Assembly (NCBI RefSeq): GCF_000520995.1
Contig: NZ_JACA01000044.1
Span: forward strand, 1 to 64,000
Length of the DNA: 64,000 bases
Reading direction: 5' to 3'
Source of the DNA: Aquimarina macrocephali JAMB N27
GTDB lineage: Bacteria > Bacteroidota > Bacteroidia > Flavobacteriales > Flavobacteriaceae
A program made the translations under genes and the position numbers. The notes below the pieces were generated by a model that did not search any database, was not told where the DNA came from, and saw only the letters and a program-made list of their open reading frames with translations. Positions 35,567 through 44,529 of this stretch are shown here, in pieces (within the stretch, counting starts at the first letter, position 1; each line of letters opens with the position of its first letter).

Positions 35567-36982
35567 TTATAATAACTTAGAAAGTGCAATAACTCCTTTT
35601 TTTAAATGCTCTTCAGATAATGACGCATACCCTAAACGGAAACCATGTATGGGGTTGATAAAACTAAATTTATTGGGTGTAATAATATCTATACCTTGCA
35701 TGTTTAGTTTTTTGGCAATCTGAAAAACATCTACCTCTTTTTTAGGCACCAACCAAAAAGCAAGCCCTCCATCTGGTTTACTAAAAGATACTTTTTCTTT
35801 TAGATATGTATGAAGTAAGGTTTCGAAATAGTCTCTTTTGGCTTTGTATATTGTCGAGGTTTTTTTTAGATGACGTTTTACTTCTCCGTCTTTTATTAGT
35901 TGTAAAATAGCTTGCTCCATGATATTATCACCTTGTACATCAATAATTTTACGAAGATCTCCTGCCTTTTTTATAAAACTTTGGCTTCCCACCAAATAAC
36001 CAATACGCAGAGCAGGTGCAATGATCTTACTTAATGTTCCTATGTAAATAAAATGTTGAACGTTATCAAAACTAGAAATCGGTAAAACAGGCCTGTATCC
36101 AAAATGGAATTCATTATCATAATCATCCTCAATGATGGTAAACCCATATTGATTAGATAATGAGATTAACTCTAAGCGTCTTTGCAGGCTCATTGTTACA
36201 GTTGTAGGAAATTGATGATGAGGAGTTGTGTATATTGCTTTTATCTTTTTATGCTTTTTTAAATAATACTTTACATCATCGATACTTAGCCCTTGATCAT
36301 CTATCGAAACAGGAAGAAGATTGGCTCCAATACTTTCAAAAGCTCGCCATGCTGGTTTATAACCTGGATTTTCTATTAGTACAAAATCATCTTTTTCTAA
36401 TAAACAATGACTTGTTAAATACATTGCCATTTGGCTACCTCTTGTGATGCAAATTTCATGAATTGAAATATTCATCCCACGCTTAAAATTTAGCATTTGT
36501 ACCATTGCATTTCTAAACTCAGAATCCCCTAGTTCACTACTGTACCCCATCATTTGCCAACGAGCTTTGCGATTAAAAATTTGCCTGTATGCTCTTGCTA
36601 ATGCTATGGTAGGAGCAAGTCTACTATCCGGAAACCCATCATCAAAAACAATTAATGGTTTTGATGAATGCTCATCATCAATAGTATTTTGCCTATATAC
36701 GCTTTTATGTTGGTTCTGTTTAGGAAAAACATTAGCCACAAATGTTCCTTTTCTTTCTTTAGAAACAAGCCACCCTTCTGCGATTAAGACATTTAAACCT
36801 TCAACAACCGTATTTCTGTTTACTTTTATTAATTCTGCTAATTGTCTGCTTCCTGGCAAGGCCTGGTTTTTATGTAATTGCTCATTTTTAATTGCATTAA
36901 TAATAGCATCTGCAATTTGTAGATATATAGCTTTCTTACTAGTAAGATCGATTTTAATTTGAAGTTCCCAAGGTCTAAGCAT
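35567..36982 (-). CDS. MocR/PdxR-type regulator (GntR HTH fused to aminotransferase fold)
   Basis: 471 residues. Winged-helix GntR domain about 10-78 (IYLQIADAIINAIKNEQLHK, LPGSRQLAELIKVNRNTVVEG) joined to a class I aminotransferase-like domain about 110-471 with the PLP-site segments TRGSQMAMYL, TTPHHQFPTT, IEDDYDNEFHF and YIGTLSKIIAPALRIGYL (Schiff-base Lys). Such proteins sense PLP or its amino-acid adduct. Divergent from the cupin/DapA-like genes, with a long inverted repeat two bases from its own start, so autoregulation plus control of the divergent operon is likely. Confidence 0.93.
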   Translation of the reverse strand: MLRPWELQIKIDLTSKKAIYLQIADAIINAIKNEQLHKNQALPGSRQLAELIKVNRNTVVEGLNVLIAEGWLVSKERKGTFVANVFPKQNQHKSVYRQNTIDDEHSSKPLIVFDDGFPDSRLAPTIALARAYRQIFNRKARWQMMGYSSELGDSEFRNAMVQMLNFKRGMNISIHEICITRGSQMAMYLTSHCLLEKDDFVLIENPGYKPAWRAFESIGANLLPVSIDDQGLSIDDVKYYLKKHKKIKAIYTTPHHQFPTTVTMSLQRRLELISLSNQYGFTIIEDDYDNEFHFGYRPVLPISSFDNVQHFIYIGTLSKIIAPALRIGYLVGSQSFIKKAGDLRKIIDVQGDNIMEQAILQLIKDGEVKRHLKKTSTIYKAKRDYFETLLHTYLKEKVSFSKPDGGLAFWLVPKKEVDVFQIAKKLNMQGIDIITPNKFSFINPIHGFRLGYASLSEEHLKKGVIALSKLL

Positions 36983-36983
36983 C

Positions 36984-37027
36984 TGGACTATCTATTTATG
37001 TATTTTCTGTACCATAAAGATAGTCCA
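36984..37027. promoter_or_regulatory. MocR operator: inverted repeat TGGACTATCT / AGATAGTCCA
   Basis: Perfect 10-base arms at 36984-36993 and 37018-37027, 24 bases apart, extended by TTATG/CATAA. It lies just upstream of the regulator start and in the divergent control region. A second palindrome, CATTGTA-ATAA-TACAATG (37045-37062), lies before the cupin gene. Confidence 0.6.
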
Positions 37028-37081
37028 AATATGAAATACTTTTACATTGTAATAATACAATGAACAAAAAATTAGAAAACA

Positions 37082-37543
37082 ATGGAAACTAAAGAAAAAA
37101 AATTCAGTTCAAAAGATTTTCATGAAACTTTTGCAAGACCAAAATTTGTAATGCCCGATACATTAATACATAAAAATGTAGAAAATGCAGGGGTACACGA
37201 TCAGTTCTCTACAGAAAGAAAACATCCTGTTTTTTTTATAGATCTACCTAGTAAAAATGTAAGTATGACGATTGGAGGTTTGTTACCAGATCAAATGACA
37301 AATAAACATAGGCATACGTATGAAACATTATTGTATGTAATCGAAGGAGAAGGGTATACCGAAATAGAAGGTGTGAGAGTGGATTGGAAAGCAGGAGATG
37401 CTGTTTATATTCCCAGTTGGACCTGGCATCGTCATAAAAATTTGAGTAGTACAAAAAATGCAAAATACATTGCCAGCGAAAATGCGCCACAACTTCAAAA
37501 CTTAGGTGTAGCACTTCGTGAAGAAGAAGGTAGAGATTTATAA
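37082..37543 (+). CDS. cupin-domain protein
   Basis: 153 residues. Double-stranded beta-helix with metal motif HRHTYETLLYVIEGEGYTEI at about 78-97 and the second motif WKAGDAVYIPSWTWHRHKNL at about 104-123 (His/Glu/His ligands present). First gene of the rightward set controlled from the MocR intergenic region, 21 bases before the DapA-like gene. It could be an isomerase or dioxygenase acting on the same small molecule; the reaction is unknown. Confidence 0.85.
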   Translation: METKEKKFSSKDFHETFARPKFVMPDTLIHKNVENAGVHDQFSTERKHPVFFIDLPSKNVSMTIGGLLPDQMTNKHRHTYETLLYVIEGEGYTEIEGVRVDWKAGDAVYIPSWTWHRHKNLSSTKNAKYIASENAPQLQNLGVALREEEGRDL

Positions 37544-37564
37544 TCATCAAAAAAAATATATATT

Positions 37565-38470
37565 ATGAAAAATGTACCATTTAAGGGTGTGATTGCTTAT
37601 CCAATAACACCATTTGATACTAATGAAAAGGTAGATATTGATTTGTTTAGAAAACTTTTAGAACGATTAATAAGAAATGGATCTCACGGTATTGCTCCTT
37701 TAGGAAGTACAGGTGTACTTCCTTATCTTACGGATCAGGAAAAAGAGGCAATAACCGAAGCAACAATTCAGCAAGTGAATAAACGGCTTCCTGTTTTAGT
37801 TGGAGTTTCGAATCTAACAACAGAAAGAACAGTGCATCATGCTAAGTTTGCAGAAAAAGCTGGTGCTACAGCAGTTATGATCATCCCAATGAGTTACTGG
37901 AAATTGACAGATGATGAGATCGTTCGGCACTACGACACGGTAGCAAAACAGATTTCTATTCCAATTATGGCCTATAATAATCCAGCTACAAGTGGCGTAG
38001 ACATGTCACCTGCATTACTAAAACGTTTGCTAGAAATCCCTAATGTTACCATGATTAAAGAAAGCACAGGTGATGTGCAACGTATGCACTATTTAAGAAA
38101 AGAATTGGGGGAAGATGTAGCTTTTTATAATGGTTCGAATCCTTTAGCATTAGCCGCTCTTTCTGCAGGAGCAACGGGTTGGTGTACTGCAGCTCCAAAC
38201 CTTATTCCCGAACTTAATATTGCGTTGTATGATGCCATTCGGGAAAATGATTTACAACATGCGCAGAACATGTTTTATAAACAGATCAATCTTCTGAAAT
38301 TTATAGTTAACAAAGGACTACCAAGAGCGGTTCAGGCAGGTTTAACTATGTTAGGAGAAGAGGGAGGAAATTTGAGAAGCCCATTAAAGCCTTTGACTGA
38401 TATAGAAAAGAGTGAACTAAAAATCATTTTAGAAAAATCGAAGCATGGTATTGAAAAAGTAATGGGGTGA
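37565..38470 (+). CDS. DapA-like (DHDPS/NAL family) aldolase
   Basis: 301 residues, class I aldolase of the DHDPS superfamily. Motifs: FKGVIAYPITPF, LGSTGVLPYLTDQEKEAI, tyrosine in PIMAYNNPATSG and Schiff-base lysine in VTMIKESTGD. The family covers lysine biosynthesis but also sugar-acid and hydroxyproline catabolism. Its place beside a cupin and a LysE exporter under a MocR regulator argues for a catabolic or accessory aldolase rather than housekeeping dapA. Confidence 0.9.
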   Translation: MKNVPFKGVIAYPITPFDTNEKVDIDLFRKLLERLIRNGSHGIAPLGSTGVLPYLTDQEKEAITEATIQQVNKRLPVLVGVSNLTTERTVHHAKFAEKAGATAVMIIPMSYWKLTDDEIVRHYDTVAKQISIPIMAYNNPATSGVDMSPALLKRLLEIPNVTMIKESTGDVQRMHYLRKELGEDVAFYNGSNPLALAALSAGATGWCTAAPNLIPELNIALYDAIRENDLQHAQNMFYKQINLLKFIVNKGLPRAVQAGLTMLGEEGGNLRSPLKPLTDIEKSELKIILEKSKHGIEKVMG

Positions 38471-38529
38471 AGTAAAAGAAAAATAGAATAACTTTAAACA
38501 AAATAAACTAAGAACGAACAATATTGCTT

Positions 38530-38553
38530 AGACTAAATTAATAATACTAGTCT
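38530..38553. promoter_or_regulatory. inverted repeat AGACTA-N12-TAGTCT before the LysE gene
   Basis: Six-base arms sharing the GACTA/TAGTC core with the MocR operator at 36984-37027, though the spacing differs (12 against 24 bases). A second weaker site for the same regulator is possible. Confidence 0.3.
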
Positions 38554-38608
38554 TGGATTTGCAAGCGTTATTTTACTATTTTTAGAATAATTATAAAAAA
38601 CAATCGAT

Positions 38609-39238
38609 ATGAATCTTACGCTTTGGATTTCATTTATAGGAACAGTTTTCATTATTGGGGTAACTCCTGGGCCAAGTGTACTACTTGCTTCTGCTAATAG
38701 TATGAATTACGGAACAAAAAAAACAGTTGGAACTATATTAGGGGACTTATCTGCAAACACTATACAGATACTTTTGTCTTCGCTGGGGTTAGCATCTATT
38801 GTTATTTCTTCGGGAGAAATTTTTAGCCTGATAAAATGGATTGGTGTTGGGTATTTGATATATATGGGAGTGACAAAAATTATTTCAAAACCAAATGTCG
38901 AACAATTCAAAAAGAAGAATAGGGAAAAAAGTTTTTTAAAATTATATAGTGAAGGTTTTTTTATGTCGGCATCAAACCCAAAAGCAATTGTTTTTTTTGC
39001 TGCATTGTTTCCTTTGTTTATTGATGAAAGTCTTGCTTTTGCACCTCAAGTACTCTTGTTGGGAATAACTTATCTAGTAATTGATGGAATTAGTCTTTTT
39101 TTGTATGTTAGATTTGCATCCAGACTAAAAAAATACCTTGAAAATAAAGAAAAGGTTCACTTGCAAAATAAAATTATAGGGACTCTATTAATTTTTAGTG
39201 GAGTACTATTATCTATGGTAAGGCGAACTAATACTTAA
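38609..39238 (+). CDS. LysE/RhtB family amino-acid exporter
   Basis: 209 residues with about six helices. The family signature GVTPGPSVLLASANSMNYGTKKT is at the N-terminus, LGLASIVISSGEIFSLIKWIGVGYLIYMG follows, and FFMSASNPKAIVFFAALFPLF is in the middle. Exports amino acids or related metabolites. Lies 138 bases after the aldolase and may share its regulator. Confidence 0.92.
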   Translation: MNLTLWISFIGTVFIIGVTPGPSVLLASANSMNYGTKKTVGTILGDLSANTIQILLSSLGLASIVISSGEIFSLIKWIGVGYLIYMGVTKIISKPNVEQFKKKNREKSFLKLYSEGFFMSASNPKAIVFFAALFPLFIDESLAFAPQVLLLGITYLVIDGISLFLYVRFASRLKKYLENKEKVHLQNKIIGTLLIFSGVLLSMVRRTNT

Positions 39239-39271
39239 TAGATAGCTTTTATTTAAACAGCTAGACTAATG

Positions 39272-40036
39272 TTATAATCCTTTTAACTGAGCGTCTCGAA
39301 CTTTTTTAAACAAATTAGAAGAGTACACAAAATCAGTTACTGCCTTATTATCGGTTTTAAATATTTGGGTCTTGTCACCTTCCCATTCTAAATTCCCATT
39401 TTTAAGAAAAACGATTTTTTCTCCGATCTCCATTACCGAGTTCATATCATGGGTGTTAATTACAGTAGTGATATTGTATTCTTCGGTAATTTCTTTAATA
39501 AGATTATCTATCACAATAGCCGTTCTAGGGTCAAGCCCAGAGTTAGGTTCATCACAGAATAAATATTTTGGTCGTGTTACTATAGCACGTGCAATAGCAA
39601 CACGTTTTTGCATTCCACCACTAATTTCTGAAGGTAGTTTTTTCTCAGCATTTTCAAGATGTACACGATCTAAAACCTCATGAACTCTTTCTAACATTTC
39701 TTCTTTTTTCTGTTTGGTAAACATCATTAGAGGAAACATTACATTTTCTTCTACTGTCATAGAATCAAATAGAGCGCTGCCTTGAAAAACCATTCCCATT
39801 TGTTCTCTTAGGTCTCTTTGTTGTTCTTCATTGAGTTCAGAATAAGTACTGCCATCATAGCAAATAGAACCTTGTTCTGGAGTAAAAAGCCCAAGTAGAC
39901 ATTTCAAAAACACAGTTTTACCACTACCACTGGTACCGATAATAAGATTGGTCTTGCCTCTATCAAAGGTTGTAGTGATTCCTTTTAAAATCTCTTCTCC
40001 ATTAAAACCTTTATGCAGATTAGTAACTTCTATCAT
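39272..40036 (-). CDS. ABC transporter ATPase, MlaF-like
   Basis: ATPase of the phospholipid-trafficking (Mla/MCE-type) ABC importer. 254 residues: Walker A GTSGSGKT, Q-loop MGMVFQGSALFDSMTVEENV, signature EISGGMQKRVAIARAIV, Walker B YLFCDEPNSGLDP and switch NTHDMNSV. The GMQKR form of the signature is typical of MlaF. Its start overlaps the permease stop by one base. No MlaD gene is adjacent, so the substrate-binding MCE protein must be encoded elsewhere. Confidence 0.93.
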   Translation of the reverse strand: MIEVTNLHKGFNGEEILKGITTTFDRGKTNLIIGTSGSGKTVFLKCLLGLFTPEQGSICYDGSTYSELNEEQQRDLREQMGMVFQGSALFDSMTVEENVMFPLMMFTKQKKEEMLERVHEVLDRVHLENAEKKLPSEISGGMQKRVAIARAIVTRPKYLFCDEPNSGLDPRTAIVIDNLIKEITEEYNITTVINTHDMNSVMEIGEKIVFLKNGNLEWEGDKTQIFKTDNKAVTDFVYSSNLFKKVRDAQLKGL

Positions 40037-40773
40037 TAGCTTAGTAATAATTGGGTGAGAATATAATTAGATATAACAATGGACACCGTAGTCCATACAA
40101 AAGCAGAAGTACTGGCTTTACCAACCTCTAGTGCGCCACCTTTCATATAATATCCATGAAATGATGGAATGGTTGCTAATAAAAAAGAATATAAAAAAGT
40201 CTTTATAAAAGCATACACCAGATGATAGGGAATAAACTCTTCTCGTAGTCCAGTCAAAAATTCTGCGCTAGAAATAAATCCTCCATAAACTCCAGCAACG
40301 TATCCTCCAAATACACCTACAAACATAGCTATTGCAATAATAAAGGGGTAAGTGAGCATTGCAATGATTTTAGGGAAAACTAAATAATTAAGTGAATTAA
40401 TACCCATTACTTCTAATGCATCAATCTGTTCGGTTACCCTCATTGTACCAATACTTGAAGTAATAAAAGAACCTACTTTACCCGCCATGATAACTGAAAT
40501 AAATGTTGGTGCAAATTCAAGTATTACAGATTGTCTTGAAGCAAAAGCAATAAGTTTTTTTGGAATTAAGGGGTTAGTAAGATTGAGCGCAGTTTGAATA
40601 GCTACAACAGCACCAATAAAAAAGGCTAGAAATATGGTTATTCCTAAAGAACCAATAATTAAATCATCTATCTCTTTAAATATCAGGTTCCGTATTACAG
40701 AACCTTTAGTCATTCGACTAAAAACGCCTTTTAACATTAAAAAATAGCGACCAATATCGTCTAAGTAAAACAT
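40036..40773 (-). CDS. MlaE-like ABC permease
   Basis: 245 residues with five to six helices and the MlaE pattern: FFIGAVVAIQTALNLTNPL, ILEFAPTFISVIMAGKVGSFITSSIGTMRVTEQIDALEVMGIN, KIIAMLTYPFIIAIAMFVGVFGGYV and a C-terminal YYMKGGALEVGKASTSAFV. Works with the downstream ATPase in maintaining outer-membrane lipid asymmetry. First gene of a two-gene transcript divergent from the phosphatase gene. Confidence 0.94.
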   Translation of the reverse strand: MFYLDDIGRYFLMLKGVFSRMTKGSVIRNLIFKEIDDLIIGSLGITIFLAFFIGAVVAIQTALNLTNPLIPKKLIAFASRQSVILEFAPTFISVIMAGKVGSFITSSIGTMRVTEQIDALEVMGINSLNYLVFPKIIAMLTYPFIIAIAMFVGVFGGYVAGVYGGFISSAEFLTGLREEFIPYHLVYAFIKTFLYSFLLATIPSFHGYYMKGGALEVGKASTSAFVWTTVSIVISNYILTQLLLS

Positions 40774-40841
40774 GCATTATAATTAGAAAGGCTAAAATAG
40801 AAAAAAAAATATCCATAGCATTTAACCTTCTATTAAAGTTT

Positions 40842-40849
40842 TACATTTG
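40842..40849 (+). promoter_or_regulatory. probable -7 box TACATTTG of the phosphatase gene
   Basis: Exact TAnnTTTG match 37 bases before the ATG. The -33 position reads TTT rather than TTG. Confidence 0.5.
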
Positions 40850-40886
40850 TACTAATAGTATTTTAGCTATTTAAATTCAAAATATA

Positions 40887-42527
40887 ATGACAAAAAGAAT
40901 ATTTCTAATCTTATTAGTTGCATTGTGCTGCATGCCTTGTAAAGCGCAAGAAGCCGTTGAGATCAGTAACTCACCTAAGCTGGTAGTTGGTATTGTTGTA
41001 GACCAAATGCGATATGATTATTTAACCCGTTTCTATAATCGATTCGGAGATAAGGGTTTTAAACGTATGATAAATGAAGGTTTTAATTGCAAAAACAATC
41101 ATTTTAATTATGTGCCCACTTATACAGGCCCTGGTCATGCTTCTGTATATACAGGAACTACACCAAAAAATCATGGAATTATCTCTAATCACTGGTATGA
41201 TAAATTTGGCAAAGCAATGGTATATTGCGCAAGCGATTCATTAGTTAAAGCAGTAGGATCTGGTAGCGAAATGGAACGAATGTCTCCTCATCGCATGAAA
41301 ACGTCTACTATAAGCGATCAAAATAGATTGCATACACAATTAAAAGGAAAAACAATAGGTATTGCAATAAAGGACCGAGGTGCTATTCTACCAGCTGGTC
41401 ATTCTGCGAATGGTGCATATTGGTTTAGAGGTAAAGATGAAGGGAAATGGATAACAAGTACCTATTATCGTAATGAATTGCCAGATTGGGTTAAAAAATT
41501 TAATACCTCTAACCAGGCAGAATCTTACTTAAAAGTATGGAATACTCTTTATGATATTAATACATATGCAGAAAGTGGTCCGGATCAGAATGAGTTCGAG
41601 GGCGGATATAAAGGTAAAGAAACAGCTACGTTTCCTTATGATTTAGGAAAGCTAAAAGATCAAAATTCTGGATATGATATTATTAAATCATCAGCTTATG
41701 GAAACAGCTTAACCACCGACTTTGCAATTGCTGCAATTGAAGGAGAGCAACTGGGAGCAGATAAGACTACTGATTTTCTTACAGTGAGTTTTTCTAGTAC
41801 AGATTATGTCGGACATAATTTTGGAGTGAATTCTAAAGAAATTCAAGATACATATTTACGATTAGATAAAGATTTAGAACGTTTTTTTGATGCTTTGGAC
41901 ACTAAAGTGGGTAAAGGGCAATATACTGTTTTTCTTACAGCAGATCATGGAGCTGTACATGTACCGTCATATTTGAAATCGGTTAAAATTCCTGCAGGTT
42001 ACTTTGATAGAGATGCATTTACAACCAAAGTTAAAGCATTTGTAAAAGCACAATTTAAGGTAGATGGATTGATCGAAAATATATCAAATAATCAAGTGTT
42101 CTTTAAATATAATGTATTGAAAAAGAATGCAATATCTGCTGAGAAGCTAGAGAAAGCACTCGCTCATTATATACTTCAGGAAAATCAAATTGATAAAGTG
42201 TTTACAAGAAACCAGTTAGAAACAGGTGAATATGTTACGGGTATAGCAGCATTGATTCAAAAAGGGTATAATCAAAAAAGAAGTGGTGATGTGGTATATG
42301 TAATGGATCCTGCTACGATATCTTATTCTAAAACAGGTTCAACTCATGGGAGTGGTTTAACCTATGATACTCATGCTCCTTTATTGTTTTTTGGACAAGG
42401 AATACAAAAAGGAAGTACAACTCAAGAAACATATATCCCGGATATTGCACCTACTATCTCGGCTTTATTAGGAATTGCTTTTCCTAACGGAGCCACAGGA
42501 AAAGTGCTATCCTTTGTGTTAGAGTAG
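40887..42527 (+). CDS. pafA: PafA-type alkaline phosphatase
   Basis: Periplasmic phosphate-monoesterase of the alkaline-phosphatase superfamily. 546 residues with a signal peptide ending near CKAQ. Metal and active-site motifs: VGIVVDQMRYDYL (Asp ligand), nucleophile Thr in PTYTGPGHASVYTG, Asn in IISNHWYD, the Lys/Arg pair in IAIKDRGAILPAG, SSTDYVGHNFG, LTADHGAVHVP and STHGSG near the C-terminus. The Asn plus Lys-x-Arg set matches the phosphate-binding residues known in Elizabethkingia PafA, which is constitutive and not phosphate-repressed. No Pho-box-like element was seen. Confidence 0.9.
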   Translation: MTKRIFLILLVALCCMPCKAQEAVEISNSPKLVVGIVVDQMRYDYLTRFYNRFGDKGFKRMINEGFNCKNNHFNYVPTYTGPGHASVYTGTTPKNHGIISNHWYDKFGKAMVYCASDSLVKAVGSGSEMERMSPHRMKTSTISDQNRLHTQLKGKTIGIAIKDRGAILPAGHSANGAYWFRGKDEGKWITSTYYRNELPDWVKKFNTSNQAESYLKVWNTLYDINTYAESGPDQNEFEGGYKGKETATFPYDLGKLKDQNSGYDIIKSSAYGNSLTTDFAIAAIEGEQLGADKTTDFLTVSFSSTDYVGHNFGVNSKEIQDTYLRLDKDLERFFDALDTKVGKGQYTVFLTADHGAVHVPSYLKSVKIPAGYFDRDAFTTKVKAFVKAQFKVDGLIENISNNQVFFKYNVLKKNAISAEKLEKALAHYILQENQIDKVFTRNQLETGEYVTGIAALIQKGYNQKRSGDVVYVMDPATISYSKTGSTHGSGLTYDTHAPLLFFGQGIQKGSTTQETYIPDIAPTISALLGIAFPNGATGKVLSFVLE

Positions 42528-42530
42528 GGA

Positions 42531-43583
42531 TTATCCTTTTAATTTTTGATATATGGATTGTGCACTTTTAACTGCACCTTCCATATATCCTCCAAATTGG
42601 ATTGCGGTTTCAGCCCCGGCAATAAATAAGTTATCGTCAAAAAATTCATTTTGGTAAACAGAATGGCCATTATTTTGATGAGGAAAGATAAAATGTTGAG
42701 AATCCTTAAAGGTATTGGAGTCTTTTCTCCAGATTTTTTCCTTATACAGGGTGTATTCTAAAGCATCATTACCAAAGAGTTTTTGGAGTTGATGTATTAC
42801 TTTGGATTTTCTGTTCTTTTCGGTCTCCAGATGCATTTCGTTTTGTAAAAAGCCTTTTAGAGCATATTTGGTGTTTCTATTATCTGAATGATCATATAAT
42901 TCTGTTATGGGGCCTACATTACTAAATACAGTTCCTGAATATTTGTTTTCCTTCCAAAATGGTCTTTTGTATGAAATCCCGAATTTTATAGCATCTCCCA
43001 TCCAGGTATGGGTATTGTTAGCTATTTCGATAATATTATCAGGTAGAGAAGGATTAAATTGTATAGTGTTTACAAGAAGCATAGGTGGTACTGTAGATAC
43101 TACTTTATGCGCATGATAGTTGTGGTTTGCAGTATTAATTTCAAATTCATTTTTAGAATAACTAATGCCCGTTATTTTTTCATTTAAAATAAGTTCTTTT
43201 TTAGTTAGAGAAGAGGCCAAAGTGTTAATCAAAGCAATAGTTCCTCCTTGTATTCGATAACTTGGTTGCTGATCGGATGGCAATTGTATTTGTTGAGGTG
43301 GGGTAGTAGATAGAGATTCAAACAGGGCAGTCCCTTTCATAAATTGTTCAAAAACAGGAAGTTTTAATTCTTCTAATACTTTTAACAACTCTTGATGCTG
43401 GATCCCTATCCAGGTAGCTCCCATTTCGATTGGGGTTTCATCATTAGTAAGAATTGTATGTATTCTACCTCCAATTCTACTTCTGGCTTCGATGATTTTA
43501 AAAGAAATAGATGACTTCTTTAATTTATAGGCTAGTAATAACCCCGTTAGTCCGGCGCCAATTATAAGTACTTCTGATTTCAT
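42531..43583 (-). CDS. FAD-dependent amine oxidase family protein
   Basis: 350 residues, cytoplasmic. Rossmann FAD motif VLIIGAGLTGLLLAYKLKK at the N-terminus, then SRIGGRIHTI, GATWIG, the middle substrate domain and the C-terminal FAD motif LFIAGAETAIQFGGYMEGAVKSA. Shorter than most monoamine oxidases (about 450). Convergent with pafA with only three bases between stops. Amine substrate unknown; flavin-dependent amino-oxidoreductase class is firm. Confidence 0.92.
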   Translation of the reverse strand: MKSEVLIIGAGLTGLLLAYKLKKSSISFKIIEARSRIGGRIHTILTNDETPIEMGATWIGIQHQELLKVLEELKLPVFEQFMKGTALFESLSTTPPQQIQLPSDQQPSYRIQGGTIALINTLASSLTKKELILNEKITGISYSKNEFEINTANHNYHAHKVVSTVPPMLLVNTIQFNPSLPDNIIEIANNTHTWMGDAIKFGISYKRPFWKENKYSGTVFSNVGPITELYDHSDNRNTKYALKGFLQNEMHLETEKNRKSKVIHQLQKLFGNDALEYTLYKEKIWRKDSNTFKDSQHFIFPHQNNGHSVYQNEFFDDNLFIAGAETAIQFGGYMEGAVKSAQSIYQKLKG

Positions 43584-43718
43584 TATGGTTAAATATGAAG
43601 AGTAAAGCCTCTTTTTTGAGACTTTACTCGGGTATTATTTTATGAATTTACAATTCTTGTTTTTTAGTAAGGCAAGTGATAGTAGTAATACTATATGGAG
43701 CTAGCCTTATGCGATTGG

Positions 43719-44465
43719 TTAATTACGTCCAGCTATTACACCACCATCGGTATCCCATATTGCACCGGTTACCCAGGAAGCTTTATCTGATAATAGAAAA
43801 GTTATGCTATTTGCAATATCTTGCGGAGTTCCATTTCTTCCTATAGGATGAAAATTATTAAACCCTACCAATGCTTTTTTTGCTTCTTCGGCACTTCCAA
43901 AGACACTATCATAAACTGGGGTTTCGACTACAGCAGGTGATACTGCATTTACTCTAATCCCGTGATCTGCCAACTCCATAGCCAGATGTTGAGTAAGAGT
44001 GTGTAGCCCTGCTTTCTGCATAGAATAGGCAGAAGAAGGAGTCGCTTTTACAGCTTGTTTTGCCCACATCGAACCGACATTTACAATGGCCCCGCTATTA
44101 TTTTCTTTCATTTTTTTAGCGGCAGATTGAGTAATAAAAAAGAAACCTCTATTAAGATCTTGGTAAGAATCATAATCCTCTACTGTATGATCCAAAAATG
44201 CTTTTGGTCCAAAGATTCCGGATGCGTTTACGAGATAATCTAAACGATCCAATCCAGAAATGGTATCGGTTAATTCATTTACACTAGCGGCATTTGTAAT
44301 ATCCACCTGGTGCTTAATTACGTTATCTGCATCTGGTATTTTGGATATATTCCTCCCTACTACATGCACTATTGCACCTCCTTCGATTAGAGTATTTACG
44401 GTGGCTTTACCAATTCCACTAGTTCCGCCAACAACTAAGGCTGTCTTGTTTTTAAATGTTGTCAT
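43719..44465 (-). CDS. SDR family oxidoreductase under TetR control
   Basis: 248 residues, classical SDR: GGTSGIGKA, NASGIFG (in place of NNAG), catalytic Ser in VNVGSMWA and Tyr/Lys in YSMQKAG, then RVNAVSPAVVETPVY and ASWVTGAIWDTDGG. Its promoter region carries the perfect palindrome TAGACAGAC-AA-GTCTGTCTA at 44493-44512, also present in part before the adjacent TetR gene. It is therefore the likely TetR target, perhaps for detoxifying a small carbonyl compound. Confidence 0.92.
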   Translation of the reverse strand: MTTFKNKTALVVGGTSGIGKATVNTLIEGGAIVHVVGRNISKIPDADNVIKHQVDITNAASVNELTDTISGLDRLDYLVNASGIFGPKAFLDHTVEDYDSYQDLNRGFFFITQSAAKKMKENNSGAIVNVGSMWAKQAVKATPSSAYSMQKAGLHTLTQHLAMELADHGIRVNAVSPAVVETPVYDSVFGSAEEAKKALVGFNNFHPIGRNGTPQDIANSITFLLSDKASWVTGAIWDTDGGVIAGRN

Positions 44466-44492
44466 TTCTATTGTTTTTAAGATTAATAAAAT

Positions 44493-44512
44493 TAGACAGA
44501 CAAGTCTGTCTA
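44493..44512. promoter_or_regulatory. TetR operator TAGACAGAC-AA-GTCTGTCTA before the SDR gene
   Basis: Perfect 9-base arms around AA, 27 bases upstream of the SDR start and just after the TetR stop. Matches the site before tetR at 45119-45138 over the right half. Confidence 0.75.
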
Positions 44513-44529
44513 TAGTTGATGAAATTTTT

